From an uncultured Alistipes sp. (GTDB taxonomy: Bacteria > Bacteroidota > Bacteroidia > Bacteroidales > Rikenellaceae): a stretch of 43,777 nt of DNA. The stretch spans positions 1 to 43,777 of the forward strand of contig CAJGDC010000009.1 in assembly GCA_904502005.1 (NCBI GenBank). The letters are read 5' to 3'. Positions 33,333 through 41,916 of this stretch are shown here, piece after piece. The position numbers were made by a program, and so were the translations under genes. The notes under the pieces are model-generated. The model saw only the letters and a list, made by a program, of their open reading frames with translations. It ran no database searches and had not been told where the DNA came from. Each line of letters begins with the position of its first letter. Position 1 is the stretch's first letter.

Positions 33333-34221
33333 ACTTTATTATCTCAATTCTTTGTCTAATATCTAACTCTACACTCGCCTCGGCAAGCGGTAAGCGTACA
33401 GTCGGGGTGCAGAGTCCCTTTGTTGATAGTGCATTTTTTATGCCGACAGGGTTGCCCTCTGCAAAGAGAGAGTCGGTAATAGCACTTAATCGAGAGAGCA
33501 TATACTCTGCCTTGTCAAAATTATCCTCCAGAGCAAGTGTTGTCATCTGCTTTACATCTGCCGGATAGAGATGCGCAAGCACGGAGAGCACACCCTTGCC
33601 ACCACGACGAATAGCCTCAATAGTAAGACTATCATCTCCACTTACAAGGATAAAATCCTCGCGGACCATTGCTACAGCCTTCACAACGGCCTCCATCTGC
33701 TCTGTGTTGCCCGATGCCTCCTTAATGCCGAAGACGTTTGGACATGCTGCCGCTATGCGGGCAACGGTCTGCGGGGTCATATTGACTCCCGTACGTCCAG
33801 GAATGTTGTAGAGCATTATTGGCAATGGTGAAGCCTCTGAGATAGCCTTGAAGTGGCGATAAAGGCCCTCTTGATTTGGCTTGTTGTAGTATGGATTAAC
33901 ACTCAGTACAGCATCATAGCCAGTAAAGTCCCAACTGCGGAGTGTAGATACAACATCTGCGGTGCAGTTGCCGCCAATACCTACGATAAGAGGCAACCTG
34001 CCAGCTACTCTCTGGGCAATAAAACGAGAAACAGCAATGCGTTCAGCGGCTGTTAGAGTCGGAACTTCGGAGGTGGTTCCCAGGGCAAGCAGGTAGTCTA
34101 CACCACCCTCAACAACTCTGTCGATAATTGCAGCTAAGGCGGCAAAGTCTATGCTTCCCTTGCTGTCAAAAGGTGTTATCAATGCAACACCTACGCCCGA
34201 AAATTTATCTATAATTGTCAT
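33322..34221 (-). CDS. dapA: 4-hydroxy-tetrahydrodipicolinate synthase DapA
   Basis: DapA condenses pyruvate with aspartate semialdehyde in lysine and diaminopimelate synthesis. The 299-residue TIM-barrel has the Schiff-base lysine K167 (FGIKEAS), Y138 (MLYNIPGRTG) and the T49-T50 pair (LGTTSE). Length is typical. It lies 4 nt after ligA and overlaps the DUF4919-type gene by 11 nt. Confidence 0.96.
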   Translation of the reverse strand: MTIIDKFSGVGVALITPFDSKGSIDFAALAAIIDRVVEGGVDYLLALGTTSEVPTLTAAERIAVSRFIAQRVAGRLPLIVGIGGNCTADVVSTLRSWDFTGYDAVLSVNPYYNKPNQEGLYRHFKAISEASPLPIMLYNIPGRTGVNMTPQTVARIAAACPNVFGIKEASGNTEQMEAVVKAVAMVREDFILVSGDDSLTIEAIRRGGKGVLSVLAHLYPADVKQMTTLALEDNFDKAEYMLSRLSAITDSLFAEGNPVGIKNALSTKGLCTPTVRLPLAEASVELDIRQRIEIIKYES

Positions 34222-34225
34222 ATTC

Positions 34226-36307
34226 TTAAAACAAACTTGTCTGTATAACTTGTTCAGCCTTAGGTTGTGGCTCTGCTATTGCAGTCTGTAGTGGCGCTGT
34301 GCCACTATCGCCCAATAGCTCTATAAACTGCTGCTCAGAGAGAATCGTTACGCCCAACTTCTCAGCCTTCTGCAGCTTTGCAGGACCCATATTCTCGCCT
34401 GCAACGATAAAGTCGGTGTTGCTACTCACGCCAGACTGGTTTTTGCCACCATGACGCTCAATAAGAGCCTTTAACTCCTCGCGAGAGTGGAGAGTAAACT
34501 TTCCAGAGACAACGACATTCTTGCCTTCAAGTATATCGGAGCTTCGTTGTGTCTGCTCACTCTCAAACTTTAGTCCAGCGGCACGTAGACGCTCAATAAT
34601 GGCGAGATTTACAGGGTCTGCAAAGTACTCTATAATAGCTTGAGCAATCTTATCACCCACCTCCTCAGCCTCTTGAAGTGTAGTGGTATCGGCAGCCATT
34701 ATGGCGTCAAGACTCTTGAAGTGCGATGCCATATACTTCGCAGTGGTCTCGCCTACGAAGCGAATACCTAAGCCAAAGAGTACCCGAGCAAAAGGTACGC
34801 TCTTTGACACTTCTATGCTGCTGATGATATTGTCTGCCGACTTCTCGCCCAGGCGAGGAAGTACTGCAAGGTCGCAAGCCCTTAGGGTGTATAGGTCGGC
34901 AATATCTGCAATAAGTCCATTTTCAAAGAGCAACTCAACTGTTTCGGCACCCAGTCCGTCAATATTCATCGCCTTGCGACGAATAAAGTGTATGATGCGA
35001 CCAAGAATCTGTGGTCGGCAACCGCTCTGGTTAGGGCAGTAGTGCTTCGCCTCGCCCTCAAAGCGCACAAGCGCAGCACCGCACTCTGGGCAGACGGTGA
35101 TATAATTGAATGGTGTGCTATCACTCTGTCGCTCCGATAGCTCTACGCCGGTAATCTTCGGAATAATCTCGCCACCCTTCTCAACGTATACCATATCGCC
35201 TATCCTTATATCTAACGCAGCAATCTGCTCGGCATTGTGTAGTGACGCTCTTTTTACCGTTGTGCCTGCTAAAAGTACCGGTTCAAGATTTGCTACAGGG
35301 GTTATTGCACCCGTTCTGCCGACCTGAAAATCTACGCTTATAAGACGTGTAAGTGCGCTCTCGGCCTTGAATTTATATGCTACAGCCCAACGAGGCGATT
35401 TGGCTGTAAAGCCGAGAGATTTTCGCAAGGCGAAGTTATTAACTTTGATAACAACGCCATCGGTAGGATATGGAAGTGTCTTGCGAGCCTCATCCCAGTA
35501 GTTGATATAGTCTATAACCTCCTTAGCACCACGGCATAGAGTCATGTGCTCCGAAACTTTGAAACCCCACCGACGTGCAGTCTCAAGGTTCTCAATGTGG
35601 TTGGTGAATGGAAGGTTATCTCCCGCCATTTGGTATAGTGTGCAGTCAAGTCCGCGCTTAGCAACAACAGCCGACTGCTGCTGCTTGAGCGTTCCTGCTG
35701 CAGCGTTGCGAGGATTGGCAAATAACTGCTCGCCAGCAGCCTCGCGCTCACTATTTAGGCGGTCAAAAGAGGCGTAGGGCATAAATATCTCACCACGAAT
35801 CTCAAAGAGTTCTGGAATATTATCGCCGGTAAGCACAAGCGGAATAGATCGGATAGTCTTTACATTTGCTGTAACATCGTCGCCCGTAGTGCCATCGCCA
35901 CGAGTAACGGCACGAACAAGACGACCATGCTCATAGGTAAGGCTTATGGCTGTGCCGTCAAACTTGAGCTCGCAAACAAACTCTGTGGTGCCAGATTGCT
36001 GCTCTATGCGCTCAATGAAGGCGCTTAACTCCTCAATAGAGTATGTGTTTGACAGTGAAAGCATGGGGTAGCGGTGCTCTGCAGATGTAAACTCAGCAGT
36101 GCGGTCACTACCTACGCGAACGGATGGTGAGAGGGGGTCGTAAAACTCAGGATGAGCAGCCTCAAGGTCTGTAAGTTGACGCATTAAAAGGTCAAACTCG
36201 TAGTCCGAAATTTCGGGCGCATTGTCCACGTAGTATTTACGATTGTGATAGTTGAGCTGCTCACGCAGCGACTCAATCTCTCTCCCTATTTCACTATAGT
36301 CTACCAT
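34226..36307 (-). CDS. ligA: NAD+-dependent DNA ligase LigA
   Basis: LigA seals nicks in DNA during replication and repair using NAD+. The 693-residue protein has the N-terminal Ia domain (YHNRKYYVDNAPEISDYEFD), the adenylated lysine K115 (KFDGTAISL), the OB fold, a four-cysteine zinc finger (CPECG...YCPNQSGC), helix-hairpin-helix repeats and a C-terminal BRCT domain (about 590-665). The frame opens 7 codons earlier at 36328, but that ATG overlaps the -7-like element TATTTTCG, so 36307 is chosen. It leads the ligA-dapA-DUF4919-C11 unit. Confidence 0.96.
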   Translation of the reverse strand: MVDYSEIGREIESLREQLNYHNRKYYVDNAPEISDYEFDLLMRQLTDLEAAHPEFYDPLSPSVRVGSDRTAEFTSAEHRYPMLSLSNTYSIEELSAFIERIEQQSGTTEFVCELKFDGTAISLTYEHGRLVRAVTRGDGTTGDDVTANVKTIRSIPLVLTGDNIPELFEIRGEIFMPYASFDRLNSEREAAGEQLFANPRNAAAGTLKQQQSAVVAKRGLDCTLYQMAGDNLPFTNHIENLETARRWGFKVSEHMTLCRGAKEVIDYINYWDEARKTLPYPTDGVVIKVNNFALRKSLGFTAKSPRWAVAYKFKAESALTRLISVDFQVGRTGAITPVANLEPVLLAGTTVKRASLHNAEQIAALDIRIGDMVYVEKGGEIIPKITGVELSERQSDSTPFNYITVCPECGAALVRFEGEAKHYCPNQSGCRPQILGRIIHFIRRKAMNIDGLGAETVELLFENGLIADIADLYTLRACDLAVLPRLGEKSADNIISSIEVSKSVPFARVLFGLGIRFVGETTAKYMASHFKSLDAIMAADTTTLQEAEEVGDKIAQAIIEYFADPVNLAIIERLRAAGLKFESEQTQRSSDILEGKNVVVSGKFTLHSREELKALIERHGGKNQSGVSSNTDFIVAGENMGPAKLQKAEKLGVTILSEQQFIELLGDSGTAPLQTAIAEPQPKAEQVIQTSLF

Positions 36308-36327
36308 ATCTATATATTCACATCGCA

Positions 36328-36335
36328 CGAAAATA
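36328..36335 (-). promoter_or_regulatory. -7-like element upstream of ligA
   Basis: The minus strand reads TATTTTCG, close to TAnnTTTG and to a known Bacteroides variant. The nearest CAAA (TTTG on the minus strand) is at 36359-36362, giving a 23-nt spacer that is longer than usual. It supports ATG 36307 as the ligA start. Confidence 0.4.
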
Positions 36336-36393
36336 CATATTTTATTTTAATTTGAACGCAAAATCAAAAAAAAATCAAAAAAAATCTTTGAAA

Positions 36394-36425
36394 TTGGCGG
36401 GATAACAAATTTTTGCTTATACTTG
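36394..36425 (+). promoter_or_regulatory. Promoter of the acidic-protein/fabI unit
   Basis: TTGG at 36394-36397, a 20-nt spacer and TATACTTG at 36418-36425, each with one mismatch to the consensus. The leader would be about 40 nt. Confidence 0.5.
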
Positions 36426-36468
36426 CACCCGAAATTGATGATAAACAATAAACAAAACTATACAAAAC

Positions 36469-36807
36469 ATGGCAACAACAATTAATAAAAGAAAATCAGT
36501 AATCAGTTTTAACAATCTTCCACTTGAGATTCAGGAGGCGGTGAAGGCATTCTATCCTCACGGATATGCGGAGGCGATGATGCGTATTGATAAGCCTAAT
36601 GGAGACTTCTTCTTTGCCGTGCCTTTTGAGACTGAAGAGGTCAGCTATCTTGTAAAGATTGATGTGAAGATTGACGACCTTACTGATGACGACGACGATA
36701 AGGAGTACTACGACGACGAGATTAAGGGCGCAGATCAGATTCAGGATGATGAGGAGGAAGAGGAGGAGCGCCGCCCATCTCCAATCGAGTTCGATGATGA
36801 GGACTAA
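36469..36807 (+). CDS. Small acidic protein of unknown function
   Basis: A 112-residue soluble protein. Residues about 15-68 form a small alpha/beta unit (FNNLPLEIQEAVKAFYPHG, FFFAVPFETEEVSYLVKID). The tail from about 69 on is almost wholly Asp/Glu, then a short basic-proline patch (RRPSPIEF) and FDDED. It resembles conserved uncharacterised Bacteroidetes proteins, but I cannot name a family. It lies 42 nt upstream of fabI with a hairpin between. A DNA-mimic or chaperone-like role for the acidic tail is speculation. Confidence 0.8.
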   Translation: MATTINKRKSVISFNNLPLEIQEAVKAFYPHGYAEAMMRIDKPNGDFFFAVPFETEEVSYLVKIDVKIDDLTDDDDDKEYYDDEIKGADQIQDDEEEEEERRPSPIEFDDED

Positions 36808-36809
36808 CG

Positions 36810-36835
36810 AACTATAAGGCGCATGCCTTATAGTT
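36810..36835 (+). terminator. Intercistronic hairpin upstream of fabI
   Basis: AACTATAAGGC and GCCTTATAGTT pair around GCAT, followed by a mixed A/T stretch rather than a T-run. It may be a partial terminator or a stabilising structure between the acidic protein gene and fabI. Confidence 0.6.
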
Positions 36836-36849
36836 GAAATTATAATTTT

Positions 36850-37671
36850 ATGGCATACAATCTGTTAAAAGGCAAGAGGGGAATTATTTTCGGAGCTCTG
36901 AACGATTTGTCAATCGCGTGGAAGGTAGCCGAGCGTGCTGTTGAGGAGGGTGCCGAGATTGTACTGACAAATACGGAGATTTCACTTCGTATGGGTGAAA
37001 TTTCAAAGCTGGCAGAGAGGTGTAATGCGCCAATTATCGCGGCTGATGCCACTAAGGTTGAGGATTTAGAGGCGTTGGTGGATAAGGCGATGGAGCACTT
37101 TGGTGGAAAGTTTGACTTTGTGCTCCACTCTGTGGGTATGTCGCCAAATGTGCGAAAGAGTATCCCTTACCAGTCGCTGAACTATACATTTCTTGATAGA
37201 ACGCTCGATATTTCAGCCGTTTCGTTCCATAAGGTGCTGCAGGTACTCTATGCTAAAGATGCACTCAATGAATGGGGTTCTGTAGTTGCACTGACCTATA
37301 TGGCTGCACAGCGTACCTTTATAGGCTATAGCGATATGGCTGATGCTAAGGCGCTGCTGGAGTCTGTGGCTCGCAGTTTTGGCGCTATATATGGTCGTGA
37401 CCGCAAGGTGAGGGTAAATACTGTGTCGCAGTCGCCAACATATACTACAGCGGGTAAAGGAATTGCAGGTATGGGAGGTATGCTTGAGTTTGCCGAGGCG
37501 ATGTCGCCTCTGGGGAATGCCAATGCAGATGATTGTGCAGACTACTGCATAACGCTCTTTAGCGACCTTACGCGCAAGGTTACGATGCAAAATCTCTACC
37601 ACGACGGAGGTTTCTCCAATATGGGACTAAGCGAAGAGGTTTTTAATACGTTTCTTAATAACAAAGGGTAG
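36850..37671 (+). CDS. fabI: Enoyl-ACP reductase FabI
   Basis: FabI performs the last reduction of each fatty acid elongation cycle, using NADH on enoyl-ACP. The 273-residue SDR has the FabI-type Rossmann start GIIFGALNDLSIAW and the active-site set Y150, Y160 and K167 (Y-x6-K, GYSDMADAK). The ADATKVEDLE and HSVGMSPN segments contact the cofactor. Length is typical. The stop codon lies inside the stem of the terminator at 37660-37688. Confidence 0.95.
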   Translation: MAYNLLKGKRGIIFGALNDLSIAWKVAERAVEEGAEIVLTNTEISLRMGEISKLAERCNAPIIAADATKVEDLEALVDKAMEHFGGKFDFVLHSVGMSPNVRKSIPYQSLNYTFLDRTLDISAVSFHKVLQVLYAKDALNEWGSVVALTYMAAQRTFIGYSDMADAKALLESVARSFGAIYGRDRKVRVNTVSQSPTYTTAGKGIAGMGGMLEFAEAMSPLGNANADDCADYCITLFSDLTRKVTMQNLYHDGGFSNMGLSEEVFNTFLNNKG

Positions 37672-37692
37672 CAGGGCTGCCCTTTGTTGTTT
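37660..37692 (+). terminator. Terminator overlapping the fabI stop codon
   Basis: AACAAAGGGTAGC pairs with GCTGCCCTTTGTT (one T-G wobble) around AGG, followed by GTTTT. The 5' arm contains the fabI stop codon. Confidence 0.85.
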
Positions 37693-37755
37693 TAATAGCA
37701 AACTCTGGCTTGAAAGTTGCTCTATAGGCAGGCAAATCACTAAAAATATTTGCTT

Positions 37756-39204
37756 ATGGATAAGAGTAACAATTCTACTTTTAAGTTATCGGTGGCTACG
37801 CTGGCGATTATGAATGTGACAGCAGTGGTGAGTCTCAGAGGTTTGGCTGCTGAGTCTGTATATGGTTTAGGCTCAGCATTCTACTATCTCTTTGCGGCCC
37901 TGGTGTTTTTGATTCCTACAGCTCTTGTGGCGGCAGAGTTGGCGGCTATGTTTAGCGACAAAGAGGGCGGTGTTTTCCGCTGGATAGGCGAGGCGTTTGG
38001 AGCCAAGGCTGGCTTTCTGGCTATATGGCTACAGTGGATTCAGTCTACTATTTGGTACCCTACGGTGCTAACCTTCGGTGCAGTATCTATAGCCTTTATC
38101 GGCATGAATCAACAGGCAGATATGGCTCTAGCGTCGAATAAAATGTTTACCCTTGTGGTGGTGCTGGCGATATATTGGACAGCCACATTTATCTCACTTA
38201 AGGGCCTGGATTGGGTAGGTAAAATAAGTAAGTGGGGTGGTATTATCGGAACGATTATCCCTGCTGCACTGCTTATTGTGTTGGGTATCATCTATCTTGC
38301 TACGGGTGGTCACAACAATATGGATATGAGTGCAGGGTTCTTTCCTGACCTGAAAAAGTTTGATAATCTGGTCCTTGCAAGTAGTATCTTCCTATTTTAT
38401 GCCGGTATGGAGATGATGGGTATACATGTTATGGAGGTGAATAATCCTAAGCGCAACTATCCTAAGGCTATTATCATCGGCTCGCTTATTACCGTGGCAA
38501 TATTTATCTTGGGTACATTCTCTCTGGGCTTTGTCATTCCGGCGAAGGAGGTTTCGCTAACTCAGTCACTTCTTATAGGTTTTGATAAATACTTTGAGTA
38601 CCTGCATATGTCGTGGGCGGCTCCACTGATAGCCATTGCGCTGATGTTTGGAGTGCTTGCAGGTGTGCTTACATGGGTTGCCGGACCATCTAAGGGAATA
38701 TTTACGGTGGGTAAGGCTGGCTACTTGCCTCCATTTTTCCAGAAGAGCAATAAGAATGGTGTGCAGCGCAATATTCTGCTCATTCAGGGTTGTATCGTAA
38801 CACTGCTCTCGCTGCTGTTTGTAGTTATGCCGAGCGTCCAGTCCTTCTACCAGATACTATCGCAGATGACAGCCTCGCTCTACTTGATAATGTATATGAT
38901 GCTCTTTGCGGCGGCAATAGTACTCCGTTATAGACTTAAGGGTGCTGATAGACCTTTCCGTCTGGGTGGAAATCTTGTAATGTGGATTATTGCGGGCCTG
39001 GGTTTCTGCGGCTCACTGCTAGCCTTTGTGCTTAGTTTTATCCCTCCAGCGCAAATCTCTACCGGAAGCCCTAAGACGTGGGTAACAATACTTGTTGTGG
39101 GCTGCCTTGTGGTGATTATCGTGCCGCTGATTATCTACGCGCTACGTAAACCAAGTTGGAAGAACAGCGATACACAGTTTGCCCCATTTCACTGGGAGAA
39201 GTAG
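37756..39204 (+). CDS. APC-family amino acid transporter, GadC-like
   Basis: A 482-residue inner-membrane protein with about 12 hydrophobic helices, of the amino acid-polyamine-organocation superfamily. The segments LVAAELAAMFSDKEGGVFRW and FYAGMEMMGIHVMEVNNPKRNYP match the glutamate:GABA antiporter (GadC/YjeM-like) branch. A short C-terminal tail ends in FAPFHWEK, which may relate to the pH plug of GadC. The frame opens at TTG 37750, but ATG 37756 is preferred. No glutamate decarboxylase gene is adjacent, so the substrate is uncertain. It stands alone, and its promoter is unclear. Confidence 0.85.
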   Translation: MDKSNNSTFKLSVATLAIMNVTAVVSLRGLAAESVYGLGSAFYYLFAALVFLIPTALVAAELAAMFSDKEGGVFRWIGEAFGAKAGFLAIWLQWIQSTIWYPTVLTFGAVSIAFIGMNQQADMALASNKMFTLVVVLAIYWTATFISLKGLDWVGKISKWGGIIGTIIPAALLIVLGIIYLATGGHNNMDMSAGFFPDLKKFDNLVLASSIFLFYAGMEMMGIHVMEVNNPKRNYPKAIIIGSLITVAIFILGTFSLGFVIPAKEVSLTQSLLIGFDKYFEYLHMSWAAPLIAIALMFGVLAGVLTWVAGPSKGIFTVGKAGYLPPFFQKSNKNGVQRNILLIQGCIVTLLSLLFVVMPSVQSFYQILSQMTASLYLIMYMMLFAAAIVLRYRLKGADRPFRLGGNLVMWIIAGLGFCGSLLAFVLSFIPPAQISTGSPKTWVTILVVGCLVVIIVPLIIYALRKPSWKNSDTQFAPFHWEK

Positions 39205-39221
39205 TTGGTCTTGGATTTTAT

Positions 39222-39263
39222 AAAACAAACCGAATAGGGAAATCTCTCTATTCGGTTTGTTTT
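39222..39263. terminator. Bidirectional terminator with 16-bp perfect stem
   Basis: AAAACAAACCGAATAG pairs perfectly with CTATTCGGTTTGTTTT around a 10-nt loop. It serves the convergent GadC-like and ZIP transporter genes. Confidence 0.92.
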
Positions 39264-39278
39264 TAGTAAGTTGGAAAA

Positions 39279-40064
39279 CTATCCCAGTGCAATGTCGAGC
39301 ACCATCATAGCGGCAAAGCCGATAGCAAAACCAATGGTTGGGAGGTTGGAGTGCTTGCCTGAGTGAGCCTCAGGGATGAGCTCTTCAACCACAACATAAA
39401 TCATTGCACCGGCAGCAAAGGCGAGCATATACGGGAAGGCTCCGATAAGTTGCTCAATCAGTAATATGGTGATAATTGCAGAGATAGGCTCTACAACGCC
39501 TGAAGCCACACCATATGAGAATGAACGCATACGTGATAGCCCCTGCGAGCGGAGAGGTAATGATATAACAGCTCCCTCGGGAACATTTTGTAACGCTATG
39601 CCGGCTGCAAGGGCGAGGGCGGCAGCCATATTCATATCTGTCTGACCCGATAGTGCACCCGCCAAAACCACGCCGATAGCCATGCCTTCCGGGATGTTGT
39701 GTAGCGTCACAGCGAGCATTAGCATTGTAGATTTACCCAATGATGAGGGAACACCCTCTGGGGTTGGACTATCGATGTGTAGGTGTGGCGTGAACATGTC
39801 GAGTAATAGCATAAATGCCATACCGCCAAGTAGACCCACAAGTGCAGGAAGCCAACCTATGCCACCTGCTGCTTCTGTGTGGTCTATGGCTGGAATGAGC
39901 AGTGACCAAACCGATGCGGCAACCATCACACCCGAGGCGAAACCAAGTAGAATATTTTGCATCTTTGCAGCGCTGCTCTTACCCAAAATAAGGGCGCTGG
40001 CAGAGCCGATAATAGTACCTAAAAATGGTATTGAGAGCACTATTGCTATCTGAGATAGAGTCAT
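39279..40064 (-). CDS. ZIP-family metal transporter
   Basis: A 261-residue inner-membrane protein with about eight hydrophobic helices. The ZIP metal-binding motifs are HNIPEGMAIGV in helix 4 and QNVPEGAVISLPLR in helix 5. A short His-containing loop (FTPHLHIDSP) lies between helices 3 and 4. The family brings zinc, iron or manganese into the cytoplasm. The frame extends to 40133, but that would start upstream of the -7 element at 40094-40101, so 40064 is chosen. It is divergent from the POT gene. Confidence 0.92.
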   Translation of the reverse strand: MTLSQIAIVLSIPFLGTIIGSASALILGKSSAAKMQNILLGFASGVMVAASVWSLLIPAIDHTEAAGGIGWLPALVGLLGGMAFMLLLDMFTPHLHIDSPTPEGVPSSLGKSTMLMLAVTLHNIPEGMAIGVVLAGALSGQTDMNMAAALALAAGIALQNVPEGAVISLPLRSQGLSRMRSFSYGVASGVVEPISAIITILLIEQLIGAFPYMLAFAAGAMIYVVVEELIPEAHSGKHSNLPTIGFAIGFAAMMVLDIALG

Positions 40065-40093
40065 ATTTGTTCTATGTTTATAAAATGCAACAG

Positions 40094-40125
40094 CAAAGAT
40101 ACAATTTTTAGGCAATAATATCAAA
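40094..40125 (-). promoter_or_regulatory. Promoter of the ZIP transporter gene
   Basis: On the minus strand, TTTG at 40125-40122, a 20-nt spacer and TATCTTTG at 40101-40094. The leader is about 25 nt. It is back to back with the POT promoter, with their -33 elements 1 nt apart. Confidence 0.75.
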
Positions 40126-40126
40126 T

Positions 40127-40157
40127 TTTGCAATTCTAAATATTATTGTTATCTTTG
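40127..40157 (+). promoter_or_regulatory. Promoter of the POT transporter gene
   Basis: TTTG at 40127-40130, a 19-nt spacer and TATCTTTG at 40150-40157, an exact match to the consensus. The leader is about 38 nt and A/T-rich. Confidence 0.82.
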
Positions 40158-40199
40158 GGTGCAATTTTGCAATTTTTAACCTTATAAAACTATAAACTT

Positions 40200-41717
40200 A
40201 TGTTCAAAGGACATCCAAAAGGGTTGTACGCCCTTGCGCTGGCTAACACTGGCGAAAGATTTGGTTACTACACTATGCTTGCAGTCTTTGCACTCTTCTT
40301 GCGTGCAAACTTCGGTCTTGATGCAGGTGTAGCAGGTGCCATCTACTCAACTTTCCTCGGCCTTGTATACCTTATGCCACTTGTAGGTGGTATGTTGGCT
40401 GACAAGTTTGGCTTTGGTAAGATGGTAACCATCGGTATCACCATTATGTTTGCAGGTTATCTGCTCCTTTCATTGCCTTTGGGTGGTGATACATTTGCTA
40501 TGCTTGCAATGCTCGCTGCGCTGCTCTTTATCAGCCTTGGTACAGGTCTGTTCAAGGGTAATTTGCAGGTTATGGTTGGTGATTTGTACAACGATCCACA
40601 GTATGCTGCAAAGCGTGACTCTGGCTTCTCTCTCTTCTACATGGCAATCAACATCGGTGCCCTCTTTGCTCCGACTGCAGCTGTGAAGATTAAGGAGTGG
40701 GCGGAGGTGAGCCTTGGCTACTCTGGAAATGATGCATATCACTTCTCTTTTGCTGTGGCTTGTGCATCGCTAATTCTCTCAATTGCAATCTATTACATCT
40801 TCCGTCCTACATTCCGTCACGTTGAGGGTGGTAAGGCTAAGAAGGGCGAAGCTGCAGCTGCTGTAGATAATCTAACTCCTGCAGAGACAAAGCAGCGTGT
40901 TGTTGCTCTGTGTCTTGTATTTGCCGTTGTAATCTTCTTCTGGATGGCATTCCACCAGAATGGTCTTACACTGACTTACTTTGCTGATGAGTTTACTGCT
41001 AAGAGCTCTGAGGGTGTTCAGGGTCTACTCTTTAATGTGTGGAACTTGGTTCTCGTGATTATTGGTGTTTATGCCGGTTTCTCTGTGTTCCAGAGCGAGG
41101 AGAAGAAGGGTAAGTTCGCATCTCTTGCAGTGCTTGTAGCTGTTGTTGCAGTGCTCGTTTATAAGGCGCTTAATGTTGAGGGTAGCGTAGCAATTAGCGC
41201 TCCTATCTTCCAGCAGTTTAATCCATTCTATGTTGTGGCTCTTACACCAGTTAGCCTTGCTATCTTTGGTGCACTTGCAAAGCGTGGTAAGGAGCCTTCA
41301 GCACCTCGTAAGATTGCTTACGGTATGCTTGTTGCTGCAGTTGGTTTCGCTGTTATGGCATTTGCATCTGTAGGTCTGCTTACTCCTGATGCTCAGGCGG
41401 TTGCTGGCGATGCTGCTATCTTTGTAAATCCAAACTGGCTTATCTCTACATACCTTGTGCTTACTTTTGCTGAGCTCCTGCTCTCACCAATGGGTATCTC
41501 ATTTGTGTCAAAGGTTGCTCCTCCAAAGTACAAGGGTCTTATGATGGGTGGTTGGTTTGTAGCTACTGCTATCGGTAACTGGCTCGTATCTGTAGGTGGC
41601 TTCCTCTGGGGTGGTATCTCACTTACTGTTGTTTGGTCAGTATTTATCGTTCTCTGTCTGCTCTCAGCGCTCTTTATGTTTGCGATGATGAAGCGTTTGG
41701 AGTCTGCTACAAAGTAG
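40200..41717 (+). CDS. POT-family (proton-dependent oligopeptide) transporter
   Basis: A 505-residue inner-membrane MFS protein with 12-14 helices, GHPKGLY at 4-10 and the family's first-helix motif region. Where classical peptide transporters have ExxERFxYYG, this has N16-T-G-E19-R20-F-G-Y-Y-T, so the first glutamate is replaced by Asn. The second motif region near residue 119 (GTGLFKGNLQVMVG) and the later GWFVATAIGNWLVS match the family. Codon bias suggests high expression. It stands alone, between a consensus promoter and a hairpin terminator. Di- or tripeptide uptake is the default call. Confidence 0.9.
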   Translation: MFKGHPKGLYALALANTGERFGYYTMLAVFALFLRANFGLDAGVAGAIYSTFLGLVYLMPLVGGMLADKFGFGKMVTIGITIMFAGYLLLSLPLGGDTFAMLAMLAALLFISLGTGLFKGNLQVMVGDLYNDPQYAAKRDSGFSLFYMAINIGALFAPTAAVKIKEWAEVSLGYSGNDAYHFSFAVACASLILSIAIYYIFRPTFRHVEGGKAKKGEAAAAVDNLTPAETKQRVVALCLVFAVVIFFWMAFHQNGLTLTYFADEFTAKSSEGVQGLLFNVWNLVLVIIGVYAGFSVFQSEEKKGKFASLAVLVAVVAVLVYKALNVEGSVAISAPIFQQFNPFYVVALTPVSLAIFGALAKRGKEPSAPRKIAYGMLVAAVGFAVMAFASVGLLTPDAQAVAGDAAIFVNPNWLISTYLVLTFAELLLSPMGISFVSKVAPPKYKGLMMGGWFVATAIGNWLVSVGGFLWGGISLTVVWSVFIVLCLLSALFMFAMMKRLESATK

Positions 41718-41755
41718 TCCTCTTGAAATAGTGTGCTGCAAGGCACAAAATGTAG

Positions 41756-41797
41756 TATCCGTCTGTCTAAAACACTAGTGTTTTGGGTGGACGGATA
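41756..41797 (+). terminator. Hairpin terminator after the POT gene
   Basis: TATCCGTC and GACGGATA form the outer stem, AAAACAC and GTGTTTT the inner stem, joined by a wobble-rich segment. It lies 39 nt after the POT stop codon. Confidence 0.8.
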
Positions 41798-41814
41798 ACT
41801 ATTTTGCGAAATAT

Positions 41815-41845
41815 TTTGATTTCTTGAAAAAAGTCGCTAACTTTA
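41815..41845 (+). promoter_or_regulatory. Promoter of mutA
   Basis: TTTG at 41815-41818, a 19-nt spacer and TAACTTTA at 41838-41845 (one mismatch at the last base). The leader is about 65 nt and A/T-rich, too short for a cobalamin riboswitch. Confidence 0.7.
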
Positions 41846-41916
41846 CGCGATTTTATAAAGTTGATTAATAAACAGAACAAATTTTTTCACCTTAAACTAT
41901 AAACAAATTAAAGATT

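Noticed and set aside
40065..40133. N-terminal extension of the ZIP transporter
   Set aside because: The extension crosses a full promoter; ATG 40064 gives the normal family N-terminus.
41815..41916. Cobalamin riboswitch upstream of mutA
   Set aside because: The leader is only about 65 nt and A/T-rich, without the conserved B12-box; cobalamin riboswitches need about 200 nt.
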